Part shown: piece after piece, positions 32,093 to 43,950 of the stretch
Layout: every line of letters starts with the position of its first letter
Numbering within the stretch: the first letter of the stretch is position 1
DNA from: Istiophorus platypterus
Lineage: Eukaryota > Chordata > Actinopteri > Istiophoriformes > Istiophoridae
Assembly (NCBI GenBank): GCA_016859345.1
Contig: CM029116.1
Span: 4,414,143-4,478,142 of the forward strand
DNA length: 64,000 nt
Direction: 5' to 3'
Notes under the pieces: model-generated
The model's database searches: none
The model's input: the letters and a program-made list of their open reading frames with translations, nothing else
What the model was told of the DNA's origin: nothing
Program-made: the position numbers and the translations under genes

Positions 32093-33671
32093 AGGGAACC
32101 AGAGCGCGGGGGCCGGGATTAGGCGTGAAGGGTGAGAACACTTTGGCGAAACCTGACGACACCGTTCCCCCCCGTCCGCGCTGGCTGACGCTTGTCAGAC
32201 GCAGGATCTTTCTTTCATCTGCCCCGTCGGGGCCATCCTCGCCGGTTACGCTGGTGGAGGCCCAGCGGGTTTTTCAGCCCCTTGCAACCCAAAATAAATG
32301 AGAAAAATCTGGTCTAGTCTCAGTGGTGATGGATATTTTTTTTTTCTAAAACTGTATGATGCATTTTGTGTGGGGACTTTTCAGTGGGCACTGCCAGCAC
32401 TGACGAACCCTCCGCGGGTCAACCACTTGGCCCGGTCCCCGCGGAAGGTGGTGGGTCTGAGCCGCGGCTTCCTGAGCGGTGAGGTAGCGTGCATGCTGTA
32501 ATGGGGCGTCACGGCGAGGCACAGGGTTGCGTCTGTCCATCTGGGAACGATCGCGTCATGGAAAAAGCCGAGCACGGGACACGGGCGTGCGCAGGGCTGG
32601 CCGCTTGGGCAGAGCTTGCGCCGGTGTTTTGTCGCGCCCCCTCGGCCCCGTCCGCTGCCTCGCAGGCGTGGCAGGATGCACGGGTGCAGATCCCGGTCTG
32701 TGTGTGTGGTTGTGTGTGTTTGTGCGTGTTTGTACACGTGTTTGTTGAGCCGTCTGCAGCTGTGCACAGGGCCCAGGTTTGTACCTCTCCCTGCTGGGTT
32801 TGTTAATGAAGGAGTCTAATTGGATTTTTTCGGGGCTGGTTGGCGGGGGGGGGCTTTCAGGAGAGGGTGCCCCCCCCGCCGCACCCCCCCGAAGAGAATG
32901 GGAGACGAGGGGGACGAACCTGCAGGCTGGATTACCGCTGTGCCCTTCTCTCCCTCTCGCCCCGTCTTCCCCAAGGTAGGGGATTATTGTTTGTGGGAGC
33001 AGGGAGGCTGGTGAGAGAGCACTTCATGAGTTCAGCTTGTTAAGATAAAGGGCAAGTCACGCAAGGCTACACAACCTCTGCTTTGAACGTGAATGTTAAG
33101 GGGATAATCCAGTGTAGGTCAGCTGTCGTTACTCCGGGCACAACATCCATTACCTCCACGAACCCGAGCGAAGCCGTTCTCAAAAGCAAAACCTTTGCAC
33201 GCTGAAAGGACGCTCATAAATTTAGCACATTGGATTTTTATGACACGAGACTTATGAAACACGTGTGTGTGTGTGTGTGTGACCTGAGACGTTTAGTGCC
33301 GTTTCTTTTCCTGTTCAATGAACTGACTCAATGATGAAGAGTAGAGGGAGGTTCGGCAGTTTTTTTTTTTTTTCCGCCAACAAAAGCGGGGAAACAGAGG
33401 GAGACGTGCGGCGAGGGTGAATACGGGTCCCGCCGTCCCCCTCGCTCCTTCCCACCCTCCCTCGTTCAGCTCTCCCTTCGTCGGTGCCTATTGTCCGTGC
33501 CCCCCCACCCCGTCCCCCGCCGCACCCACGACCTCCCCGTCTTCCGGCTGGGACCGGGGTGGTTCCCGACAGCCGCAAACAGGATTAGGAGCGGCCGCGG
33601 CTCCGGTCATTCTCTGTGGATTTGGGAGTGTTACTGCAGCTTGGCTGGGCTGTGGCACTTTAATTACCCTG

Positions 33672-33685
33672 CCACCAGGGGGCCT
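33672..33685 (+). promoter_or_regulatory. CTCF-type binding motif in the gene desert
   Basis: CCACCAGGGGGCC matches the CTCF core on the + strand, differing from consensus only at the end. It is inside a non-repetitive block (about 33600-33760) that also has TTTAATTACC immediately upstream, a homeodomain-type core. Confidence 0.5.
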
Positions 33686-34883
33686 CAGAGTGGCCCGGCG
33701 GGGAACGAGGGCAGGGGGCCTCTATCTTTACAGGGGGAATAATCCCTGAGCTGCTCTCGTCAGGTCAGTTTGTGCGAAGTGCTCACATCCATTTCTAACC
33801 CTGACTGTTAAGGTTTGGTGCCAGATGCATGTTAGTGTGTTAACATTTATAAATACTAAGAACAGCGAGGAGGGAAAATATCTGAATCAGCATTTTCTTT
33901 GTTTCCCACCTTAAAAAGTAATAAAAATATATATATTTTTAACTACTCTTTATGTCAGTAAAGTAAATTTATCCCACCACTCAGTCCATAAACACTGTCG
34001 CAGTATGGCTCCGCTGCCAAGTGCGTGGGCCGTAATTTATTTCGAAAGGGCTGCAGACTGATGCACGACAGAAAAACCAATTACATCACATTGATTTACA
34101 ATTACTTTTAATGATGTTTTCTGACACGTCCAACGCTTTATTGTTTATTTTACGTTTAGCGTCTTGCTGTCTGCGTGAAATTTGGTCAAAGTTATTTTGT
34201 CCTGATCACAAAGAGCGGACACCCTAAGTTCGTGTTCTCTGTTACGGTTAGACCCTGCTAGTGGTCCCCGGAGACCGTTCGGCTCCTTGCACACAACCGA
34301 ACCATGCACGGTTTAAACTGAGAAGACCAACGACATACGTTGTGATCCGTTTTCGGGGCCCAGATGCTGCTCAAGTGATGTTGTAATTTTGAAAATCAGC
34401 CAGAGGCTGTTTGTTTATCTGCTGTGTAGACAGGTGCTTATTGCTAAAGGGGGGGGGGGCATCTCCTGGTTTACTGTCTACACTGGTGCTGTTAAGGTCC
34501 CCGTAACGCCCGGAACAGACCCGACGCACCTGCTAATGATTGGCAGACTTCACATGAGCGGAGATACGATTCTCGCCTCCGCGGCCAAAAAATGATGTCA
34601 CAGCCATAAGAGCGCAGCTGTAAAGAGGCCGAGTTTACGCTTTTCGCGTTACGCATTTTTTTGTAAATGAGACGGAGAGACTCTATTATCCAGATGAACC
34701 TGAGGTGTAATCTTATTAAACTGTATTTACGACAGTGTTTTTGCATGTCACGGCTGCAAAACACAGCCCGAGGTCAAAAGGACCGAGAGCGGAATGAGAA
34801 AATATGGATCAGACTTTAAAATGCCAACATCTGGACCTGGCTCCGTGTCACTGTTTGTTATGTGTCAGAGTTGTATTTGCAAG

Positions 34884-34885
<2 letters not shown>

Positions 34886-34915
<30 letters not shown>
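34886..34915. repeat. (TG)n microsatellite
   Basis: About 15 uninterrupted TG units. A C12 run followed by CCA repeats lies 70 bases downstream. Confidence 0.95.
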
Positions 34916-34917
<2 letters not shown>

Positions 34918-35754
34918 TGTGAGAGAGCAGGGTGTACAGAGAAGGAGGCAAAGCACAGGCACAGACAAAGGTAGGCCTGTGTGCCCCCCCCCCCCACCAC
35001 CACCACCATCGACCTGTGGAAAATTCCCTGCCCGAGCTGTGCCAAGATGCCGGGCCCCGCGGGGTGGGACTCAGGAGGAATGTGAGAGGCAGACGTGACC
35101 AGGAGTGCCAGCGTTTGACCAAGGCCAGGAGGGTGGGGTGGGTGGGGGGGGCATGTCCTAAAGGGGTGGTCCCTTTAAAATTCACAGATTTCTCTGCAGT
35201 AAAAATAAATAAATAAATAAAGGCGCGATGTTACGGTTTTCCGGTTTCGATGTCCAGGCTGCCGCCGCTGAGACATTTCAGCTCAGGTCTGTGCTCCCGC
35301 GAAATGCAGCACTTCATCGCTCCCATGCGGCTACGGAGACATCCGGGCCGGCTCCGGGTCCAGAGCGCGGCCCGGTGGGTTTCTGTTCGGCCTCCGCGAA
35401 AAAAGTCCTTTTTCTGTCAGCTCATTCAAACGGCTCGAAACCTCCGAAACGCCGCTTCTCCGCCGCAGCCTTATTTAAGGCGCATGTCCTCGGGCAGTCC
35501 ACCTGGTCGCCTGGCCCCCTGCCCCGAGGTGTCGGCCTGTACCAGGTGTCCCTTTCTACCCGCCGCCTCTCCAGGTGGGACACGTCTGACCTTGCGGGAG
35601 GCTCTCCACGGAAATATCCCGCCCCGGAGAGGCCTGCGATCCCTCGGGCCTCCACCCCCTCCATCCGCTGACAGCGGATACGCCGCGACGACGGTGGACT
35701 TCTGGAGGGGGGGGGTGGGGGGGGGGTGCTCGGATCTGCAACCTCGCTAATGAG

Positions 35755-35885
35755 GGCGGGTCACTGCCACGGATGGACAATAACGGTGAATTATGAGCAA
35801 TTATTAGGGCGGCGGCAGAATCGTTAGAGGGTCTGTCGCTCAAGCAGGAAGCCCTGAATTCAATCAGGTTCGACAGCGAGATCCC
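35755..35885. promoter_or_regulatory. candidate conserved non-coding element
   Basis: GGTGAATTATGAGCAATTATTAGGG holds two ATTA/TAAT cores nine bases apart, followed by a non-repetitive stretch up to the G15 run. No coding frame. Confidence 0.35.
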
Positions 35886-36119
35886 TCGGGGGGGGGGGGG
35901 GGGGTGTGACTCTGTGACTCGCTCGGCGCTTTGATGTCCTCATGGCAGTGAAGTGAGCACGATGATGAGATTATACTTCTTCCTCTTCCTCTAGAATATC
36001 ACTAAGACTGATGTGTTACTCATACGTCCCCTTCTGGCCTCCTGAGCCGTTCAGTATTTCTTTTCCAGAGAATTGTTTCTGTAGGATAATGATCAGGTGC
36101 TTTTGCATTCACTGTGTCG

Positions 36120-36720
36120 TAATGGGTGCAGGGAGGAAATTGTCCCGTCCTCCGAGCCCCCGTGGATCTTGTCAGAGGCTCCGCTGGGGCTACCGAGCCT
36201 CCTTCAATCAGGCCCGGGAGCCGCCAGGACCCCCTCGCATCTGGTTCTGCTTAGGGGCAGCCCCCCAGCCCCAGCCCCTGCCCCTGCCAGGCTCTCCTGA
36301 ATAACGTAACAATCACACACTTTCGCTCCGGTTCGGTACGGCGGGCGAGGCCGCGGAGGGGGGGCGCTAAGACGAGCCGCTGGGCGCGCTCCTCTTCCGC
36401 CATGCAACCGAAGCACGCGCGAAGGCGGCCGGGGTTTCGGGGGAAGCACGTACGCAAATACATAAATAAACACACATATGGAGGCTCACACTCAAACACA
36501 CACAATGGGGGGAGAGAGAAAAGGTCAGCTCCGCCTCGCCCCCACCCTCATAGACATTCCTGGAGCACCTGCACTCACTTAATATTTTGGCAGGAACGGG
36601 GAAAAAAAAAAAGAAAGCTTCTCTGCTCAGCGCCTGTCATGTTTGTTCACTGAAGGAAACAAGTTTGGTTTTAATTAAGGCCCCTGCCAAGAGCTGAGGT
36701 AATTGCCACACTGTATGTCT
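36120..36720. promoter_or_regulatory. two candidate conserved non-coding elements (36120-36310, 36540-36720)
   Basis: The first has CCTTCAATCAGG and CTTGTCAGAGG in balanced GC sequence. The second has GACATTCCTGGAGC (a TEAD-like CATTCC), TTAATATTTTGGC, GTTTTAATTAAGG and GAGGTAATTGCC. A 12-base A-run (about 36602-36613) lies inside the second block. Confidence 0.35.
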
Positions 36721-39700
36721 TGTTTTCTTTTTTTAAAATTTATTTTCCCCTTTGTCGCGTCGTACGCTTTAAAACATGGTTAGGTGGAGCCCGCGTTTCT
36801 AGAGAAACGGCGTTGGTCGGGGCGTGCGCCCAGCGCGGTCAGCGGGTGCAGCGGGTGCACCCACGCTGGAAGTAAAAAGAGAAATCAATAGAAGAAGAAG
36901 AAGAAGAAGAAAAAAATGGCGCAGCCAGACCTGTGTGGTCATGGGATGCACAGGACAGATAGTATATGATGTGGAAGATAACGAACCCTGCTTCCCTTTG
37001 TCTGCATCTCTGTCTCCGGTTGCTTTCTGGCCCAGAACGAGGTTTCGTCCTCCCACCTCCACCCCCCCCCCCCCCCCGCCCCAAACCGCCCCACCTGTAA
37101 CCCAGCTGCGGCCTTTGCACAGCTCATGAAAATTCCCACCAAATTATTCCGACAAAACACCAACATCTGCCGCAGGGAGACGCCCCTGCCATTACGACGC
37201 TCGCGTACACTTACGTGCAAACGGTGATTTACATATGAAAGGGCAGCTCTCCTCCAGGGGTCCACGACGCTCCGCATCTCTGTAAAACAGAGATCAGGAA
37301 AACTTCTTCACTGCTTTGACAACTAGATAGTACACACACACACACACACACTGTATATATATCATGTAGAATAATGCTGGAGGAAACACAGGCAAACACG
37401 GACACGATACACAACATGACGTTGCCAAACCTCGATAAACAGGCTAGTTCTGAGTAAAAGGCCGTGAGTCGGGTGCACAACCGTTATCGCCAGTCATTTT
37501 GGGAACATGCCGTCTGGTTGTTAAAAATAATACATGAGAATAAACCCGTGTTATCGGCTCATTCTTTCAACAGGTGTTTGACGCATTCGTCCGTTTTCGG
37601 CGTCAACCTGGAAACTTCTGTCGCGCTCTGACTTACTTCCGGTGTCTCGTGCACATCCTGCGGCGGCACCGCTACGCCGGATACGGCTTGTCCGTTGGCC
37701 TGTTCGTCTGTTCGCACCGAGCCCCCCGGGCCCCCCCCGCCGATGCCGGGACGGGCAGATGCAGAGTGAGGCACGGAAGTGGGGCAGGCCCGTCCTTCGC
37801 CTTGCTGCTCAGCTCCGTTTTCCGATCACACCCTTGTGTAAACAGCCGGGATGTCGGGATTGAGATGGAGCGTCTGAAGGGGGATTTGTCTGTCTGTCAG
37901 TGAGCGGCTGACAGTCAGCGATGCATCTCCCTGGTTCTTCTCTCATCGGGGGCCTCGGATGACCTGAAAGCGCATGACGAGCATTTCAGAAGTGCTTCTT
38001 TCAAAAAAATTTTTGTTTGCGTAAGCGGGGGATGGAGCGGAGCCGGAGCTTGGTCTCCCTCCATCTTAGCCCCGGTGGAACCATCAGTCCAGAGAGGAGA
38101 TGACACTGATTTACTATTCAGAGGTTATTCATCGCCTGTGGATAAAAAGACAATTGAATTATGTTGCTGGAGCAGCCAGAACCGCCGGGCCGAGCCAGAG
38201 CAGTTCAGGACGGAGGAACCGGCTGAAACGAGGCTGAGAGAGAGAGAGAGACAGACAGACAGACGTCTGATCCCTCTGATTGCCTCAGGCGACTTCCTGT
38301 TTCTCCGACTGTTTCTATGCGGCGGCGGAAAACAGAGAGAGGAGTTCTGCTTGCAGTCAAGGCTGCCGATATTCCCCGAGGCGTCCACTAAAGCTCGGGG
38401 TCAGAAGGTGAGATCCACGCTCCGAGGACATCATCCAGGTCAGGTGTGTGTGTTCTGAGGTGTGTCCTATATTCCCACTTATAGTTTATACTAAATAGAC
38501 TTCTTCCCCGCTGCGGTGTCCCCCCTGCCCATGGCTGAGGTGCTCCGTCTCAAGCAGCGTTCTGTACGTGGAAATTCCCTGAATGGACGGTTTAAGAAGT
38601 TCCTACGGACCGCGTAACAATGGGATCCCTTCGCTGTGGTTCCGGGTCTCCGCCGGAATTTATTGCGACTTCTGTGAATGGCAGCTGCTGTTCTCCACAA
38701 AGGAGCGAGGCACCAACGCAATGGAGCCAAGTTTCCATGAAAAAAGAAAGAAAGAAAGAAAAAAACACATTTAACGCATTAAAACACATCAAATACTCTG
38801 AAGCTCTGTGTATTTGCATTTTTTAAATCTTGGGCGGTTGATATTGGAATGAAATCTGATGTTTTTTCTAAACAATGAGATGCTGCAGGTGATAGAAGGG
38901 TCTGTATTTAGACTACCTCTCCAAACACTGTGAACACAGTAATGACCATCATGTCGTATCTCTGAGACGTTCAACTGTTGCTGTTGTAGTCAAACGTTGT
39001 TTGAGTTCCCGGCTGTCAGGTCCGAAAACTCAAACTCTGGCCCGACGCCCTGCAGGAAAAATCGCTCCACCTATGTTTTTTGTTCTGCTTCCTTCCCCTA
39101 AGTGACATCATGCTGTTAGCGTTGACCTGCCGTCAGCGCAGCAAGACTTTAAAGTGGAAATCATGAAGAATTTCATAAAAAAAACAAAACAAAACATGTT
39201 AAGTCATCTATCTATCGTCCACCGAGGTAACGCAGTGGTGACTGATGAAAGCGCTGCGATATTTATACATTTGCAGTATCAGGAACTGGGTGTCCGTGGC
39301 AACATTCCCAGAAAAAAAAATTAAATAAAAAGATGCGTTGCAATGCTGCTAATGCAAACCGGACTTTTCCAAGCGCAGTGGCCTCGCATTAAAAGCACGA
39401 CTTGGCTTTTATTATGAAGTAGCCACAGGAAACGCAATGTATTTGTTGCCTCCACAAAACAAGACAACGGTTGCTTACGACAGCGGATCGGTTTGAGATG
39501 TAGCAGAGAGCAACGGTAAAAGAAGGAGCAGCCACGGTGAAGAGGAGCTAGATGAAGAGGAGCAGGCTGCAGGCTGCACACCTCCACCTTCTCAGCCAAC
39601 ACTTTTCTCCAGGCCCTGCTGTTTGCAGAATCATGCCGTGTGCAGCATAAAACCGGATCACGGAAAATGTCCGATTATTGCCCGAATTCTTTCTATAAAA

Positions 39701-41100
39701 CGACGACAGTTTGTTTGGCCGTCCCAAATCCTGTGACCTGTGGCAAATCTCTGAGATCGCCGCTTTAACCACACGGCGTTTTCTGCCACTTGCGGAATAT
39801 TTAACACTCGTTCCCATCGCAGAAATGAACCGCAAGAGGTGCTCATTACGAAGCGCTCCCCCCGGGCCTCGCGGCCACATTCTCCACTTCCCGGTAGATG
39901 GCTTTTTAATCACTGTTGCAGAAATGTCTGCGGCAGATGCACCGAGGTGTTGGCAGGACATCCCTTGCTTCTTGACGGACGCGGGATGTTTTACCCATTT
40001 ACCGTCGCCCATGTGGAAATTGCTGATATTAAATGGAAAATGCACATTGAAAATCCTGGGACACTGGGTTTGCACAAATTTCAAAACATCAACAAATGGA
40101 AAAAAAAAACAAAAACCAAAAACATTTAACAGGGCAAATCTCTGTATCCAGGAGTCAAGTCTGTTGGGTGGCCTTTGCTCAGAGGGTGGCCCACCATGGC
40201 ATGTTGTGAGTGTTGATTGTGTACAGTGTGAGTATCAATTGTAACGCCCCCCCCCTCGGTGCGCCAAAGTGAACACAGCTCCCCACGTCTCTCACCTCCC
40301 AGGACACAGAAGGTGAGCTGGACGCCGGCCCAGATAAACGCGGCGTCCGTTCCAGCTGGGGTTATGTCAGGATCTCCCCCGGCGGCGGGGACAGGCCCGT
40401 CTTTGTCCGACGGGAGCTCGCGTGTGGTTCAGCATCTTAAGAGAGTCATAATCACATCGGCGATCGGGGTGTTAACTGGCCCCCGCAGCTGTCAGAGAGC
40501 GATGCACCCTGGGAATGCATGACGAGGGAACTGCTGGTCCACAGCGTGCGGGTTGCAGTATGTGTTAATCTCCGTGCACACACAGCATGCATATGTCCAT
40601 TAATCTCCACGAGGGTAATATGGGTGGACGCCTCATTTCTTGTCCAAACACACCAACAGCTGAGGAGCAGCTTCGCCATGTGTAAATTAATTGCCTTATG
40701 AGAAGCATCTGGCCGGGACGTGGTGCCAGAGCGTTCTGAGCGTCGTTGTCCTTGATGTATCCCTGTGCGAGCGCCGAACCGCAGTAAATGACAGGGATCA
40801 AAAATAAACACGACAACGCAAACAGCATTATAATTTCAGAACCGAGAAAAAAACAAAAAACGCAGCCCACAAAGCGTCATCTGCTTCGAATCAACCCGGA
40901 AACATTCCCTCTTTTGCTGAGGAGGCACTTGGAGGCGTTTTGATGCGTTACTGGTGACCCAAAAATAGCCCCCTGTCTAGGGGCTGATTCATGGGCAGGG
41001 GTCAGTCCTTCAGAGTATATATCAGGTTCTCAGTTTGTTGCTTCTAGCAGCTGTTATTGCATTCAGGAGACCAATCTGCCCCCACTGAATGGCAGGCATG
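36720..41100. other. gene desert, sixth block
   Basis: No gene supported. Contents: a GAA repeat at 36892-36911, C17 near 37062-37078, (CA)n at 37331-37351, GAAA repeats near 38740-38762, and A-rich runs near 40098-40112. The long open frame on the minus strand at 39548-40084 lacks any domain or splice context. Confidence 0.55.
40900..41060. promoter_or_regulatory. candidate regulatory element with MEF2/CArG-like motif and hairpin
   Basis: CCAAAAATAG at about 40959-40968 resembles a MEF2/SRF-type site. It overlaps an inverted repeat, AGCCCC/GGGGCT, around 40967-40985. GCTGATTCATGGG and AGTATATATCAGG follow. The sequence is non-repetitive. Confidence 0.33.
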
Positions 41101-41413
41101 AGTGAGGGGGGGGCGACCTTGCCCTCGAGGGCCGCGGTGATGACGCGGCTGTACTACGGCCGGGCCCAGACAGGGGGTGGGGGTTGTGGTAACACCAGAT
41201 CATGCCAAGCCTTAACCAGGCCTGGCGGGCAAAGGCGGCACAGGCTAGGTGGTCCAGCCTTGTTTACCCCCGTTCAGCCGCACACACAGGCTTGTTTAGA
41301 CAAAGTGGGACGCTTCGTAAGCGTTTCCCCTCCCCCCCGGCCAGTGGACGTCACCGGGCCAGGCGTGTGTTGATGTGGCCTTTCCACGGAGAACCCTGGT
41401 CCGTGCACTCCAG

Positions 41414-41439
41414 GGAGAGAGAGAGAGAGAGAGAGAGAG
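41414..41439. repeat. (GA)n microsatellite
   Basis: About 13 GA units, a GAGA-factor or triplex-prone type of tract. The Arg/Glu frames across it are artefacts. Confidence 0.93.
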
Positions 41440-42859
41440 CGAGACAGACAGAGATGCTGCCAGCTGCAGGGCTCCGACCGCACCACCCCTCTCCCAGTTG
41501 TTTGACCAGATAACCCTGGGCCAAAAAAGATGGTGGAACAGCATCAAAATCTCGGCTCCCTGGCAGGCCAACGATTAACGTTTGGACCAGAAATCGAACC
41601 CTCCCGCCAACGATTCAGCTTTCTTCCATCCCACGGTGCTGCCAGCTCCGCCTGCGATGGCTGTATACTCACTCTATCACCTGCTGCCTGCTCCTTACAG
41701 GTGAACCTTACTGAGGCTGTGCATGGAGAGCGCAGTTAACATGCGGAATACCTCATGCAAAGGGATCGACGCTAATGATTTTTGGTGGGTGGTAATATGG
41801 TGCACTGAACCGACAAAAACAACTAAAAACCTTTAGGTTTTAACCGAGCCGCAGTCGTTGTATCAGAGACAGGTGGTATAAAGACACAAAAAAAAAAGGT
41901 TGGAGTTTTGATTTTGGTTTACAACCTTAAACCTGGCCCGCGATCTAAAAGTGGATCCACAGGAATGTGAAATTATTCTGGACAGCTCAGTTTAAAAAAA
42001 TACGTCTCGCTTTTGGCTCGTCAGTTCAATGTCAAACCCAAAGGCTCTGTGCGGCTGCACAGGTGTTTCGTGTTATTTTAATAATTACCTCGGCTTAGGT
42101 TGACATCGGGACGAACTACGGTGGAAAAAGAAATGATGGATATCAACCAGCTTTATAAACTCGTAAGATCCATTAAGGTGTAAATTGCAACGCTCCAACA
42201 GGTTTGACAAATATATTTAGGAATTTTTTTTTTTGATTTCTTGTGGGCACATAGGACTTTTTTCTTTCTCTTTTTTTTTTTTTTTTTTGAGGCGGACGGC
42301 ACCAGAGGGATGCCAGGAAATGAGGATGGGGAGATACGGGCAATGAAATGCAAAAGAGGGAGCAAATCGGGCATGTTGCGGTACTCGGCCCTGGGCCTCT
42401 GGGCCGCCGAGGTGCACCCAGGTGCAACCAAAAATGGCAGTGAAGCGAAGGAGAGGTCAATAAGTCACATCAACAAAATCCTGAGAAGAGTTATAATCAT
42501 GCAAAGTGAGTGAAAACACCTCTATAGGTCTAACAAGAATGTGTATGGCATCTAATTAACTGCCTTTGTTAAGTGCAAGACTGAAAACTGGTTCAATGTC
42601 AGTTTCAACCCTTGGGAAAACACTAGAAAGCCCATGATTTTGTTATCAGAAATATTGAGTAAAATGAAGCACGAATTTGCTACTTTACTTTACTTTTTAA
42701 AGGTGCTTGAAGGTACCGTTGAGCGCCGGCCGACAATCAGCAGGACCACATGATGAGGACTTTATCTCCCGTAAACAGGACGCGGCGATCCGGTCGTGCC
42801 GAGGCCCCTTTTTCGCCGAGGGATTTTAACCGCAGAAAATCTCCTGGTGGCAAAACCGT

Positions 42860-43030
42860 ATCGTGGCCACATCCATATCAGTCAAGAGCAGCTGAATGAC
42901 TCATTAGTTGCTGCCACGAAGGTCACTTGGCCGCTCGCTTTATCATCAATCAAAGCACTCTGTCCCTTAATGGCAACCAATAGAGGGTAACAAGCTGCGC
43001 TATCTGAGCGCTTTGATCAAGAGGACGCCT
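42860..43030. promoter_or_regulatory. candidate conserved non-coding element with TCF/LEF-type sites
   Basis: ATCAATCAAAG (about 42945-42955) and CTTTGATCAAG (about 43012-43022) are oppositely oriented TCF/LEF-type cores. Around them are GACTCATTAG (AP-1/homeodomain-like), GGTCACTTGG and AACCAATAG. The block is non-repetitive and non-coding. Confidence 0.42.
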
Positions 43031-43389
43031 GTCTCACCCGGTTGGCCCTGGATGGCCCCCAGAGCCCCCCCCCGTGGCCCTGTGTTAGAGGGCCCGGTCT
43101 CATCCATGGGGACAGGGTTTGGAAAAGGTGGCTATCTCAGATGTCCGCCCCTCCTCCCAACCGCTCTTCTCCTGCACCCCCTGCCCTCCCCGACCCCCCA
43201 CCCCCAATCTTCTCCAGCACATGAAAGCTAACAGAGGCCATTCTAGTCCGATCCCAGGCAATGACATGAATTTTTGATCAATGGCTGGTGCCTCCGAAGG
43301 GGCTTTTCCAACACCGCTCCCCTTGCCAGCCTCCCCGCCCCTGATGGCACCCCCACCCACCACCCCCACCCCCACCCCACTCCTCCCCT

Positions 43390-43500
43390 TTCCTCTCGTT
43401 CTAAAGCTTGGGCAACTCCAAATGTCAATGATGTTAGTTTAGCCATTGTACACGGCTGGCCGAATCTGAATGGGTGACTTGTCCCCAGGCCAGCCCCCTA
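43390..43500. promoter_or_regulatory. candidate conserved non-coding element
   Basis: CTAAAGCTTGGGC, ATGTCAATGATG, TAGCCATTGTAC and CTACAATTGCC lie in a unique stretch between C-rich repeats. No coding potential. Confidence 0.35.
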
Positions 43501-43539
43501 CAATTGCCTCCTTTCTCACTCTGACTTGTTCTCAGCACC

Positions 43540-43620
43540 CCCCCCCCGACCGCCACCACCACCACCCCACCACCCCCACCCCACCACCACCACCACCCCA
43601 CCCCCCCCACACCCCCTCCC
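43540..43620. repeat. (CCACC)n C-rich tandem tract
   Basis: Irregular CCACC, CCACCC and CACCAC units over about 80 bp with no guanine from about 43553 onward, so the minus strand is G-rich and G-quadruplex-prone. Pro/His-rich frames are artefacts. Confidence 0.85.
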
Positions 43621-43809
43621 TCCAGGGAGAGGGCTCTCTTGGCTCCTTTTGGCTCTTTGGCTCCGTTGAGCCAGCCGGACTGGAACAGGGGGAGCGGGAG
43701 ATCGAGAGAGAAGGCCAGAGAGAGAGAGAGAGCGAGGGAGAGCGTGAAGGAAGGATGGTGGTCGGGGTGGGGGGGTGGGGGGTCAGTGGGGAGGTGGACC
43801 GTGACAGAG

Positions 43810-43950
43810 CAGTAAGCGGTTTTATAACCAGAATTGTTACAGTGCGCTCTGCTAATAATTACCAGCATAGAGGAGTGGTGGTAAATCTGGCTTTCACAGG
43901 CCGGCTAAGCTTGTTAGCATGCTTAATCGGACAGGGAAAGAGCGTGTTGT
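43810..43950. promoter_or_regulatory. candidate conserved non-coding element
   Basis: GTTTTATAACC (HOX/CDX-like), CTGCTAATAATTACC and GCTTAATCGG cores occur within 110 bp of non-repetitive sequence bounded by GA-rich and GC-rich DNA. Confidence 0.37.

Larger units (their letters stand above)
29300..32300. other. gene desert, fourth block
   Basis: No gene supported. A short direct repeat, TTTATTGTCTCA twice, lies at about 29712-29735. C- and G-runs occur at about 30020-30029 and 30876-30893. Candidate regulatory blocks are at 30500-30880 and 31965-32092. The CpG-rich stretch 31440-31850 gives overlapping chance frames. Confidence 0.6.
32300..36000. other. gene desert, fifth block
   Basis: No gene supported. 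Contents: GT-rich tract near 32700-32740, (GT)n at 33263-33281, a CTCF-type motif at 33672-33685, G10 near 34450, (TG)n at 34886-34915, C12 near 34984-34995, an AATA repeat at 35206-35220, and G-runs near 35706-35727 and 35889-35903. The CpG-rich 35230-35750 stretch again gives only chance frames. Confidence 0.6.

Noticed and set aside
39548..40084. 178-codon minus-strand frame opposite a 177-codon + strand frame
   Set aside because: Two opposed frames cover the same stretch, with no family resemblance, no splice context and no codon-use signal, so chance is the simplest reading.
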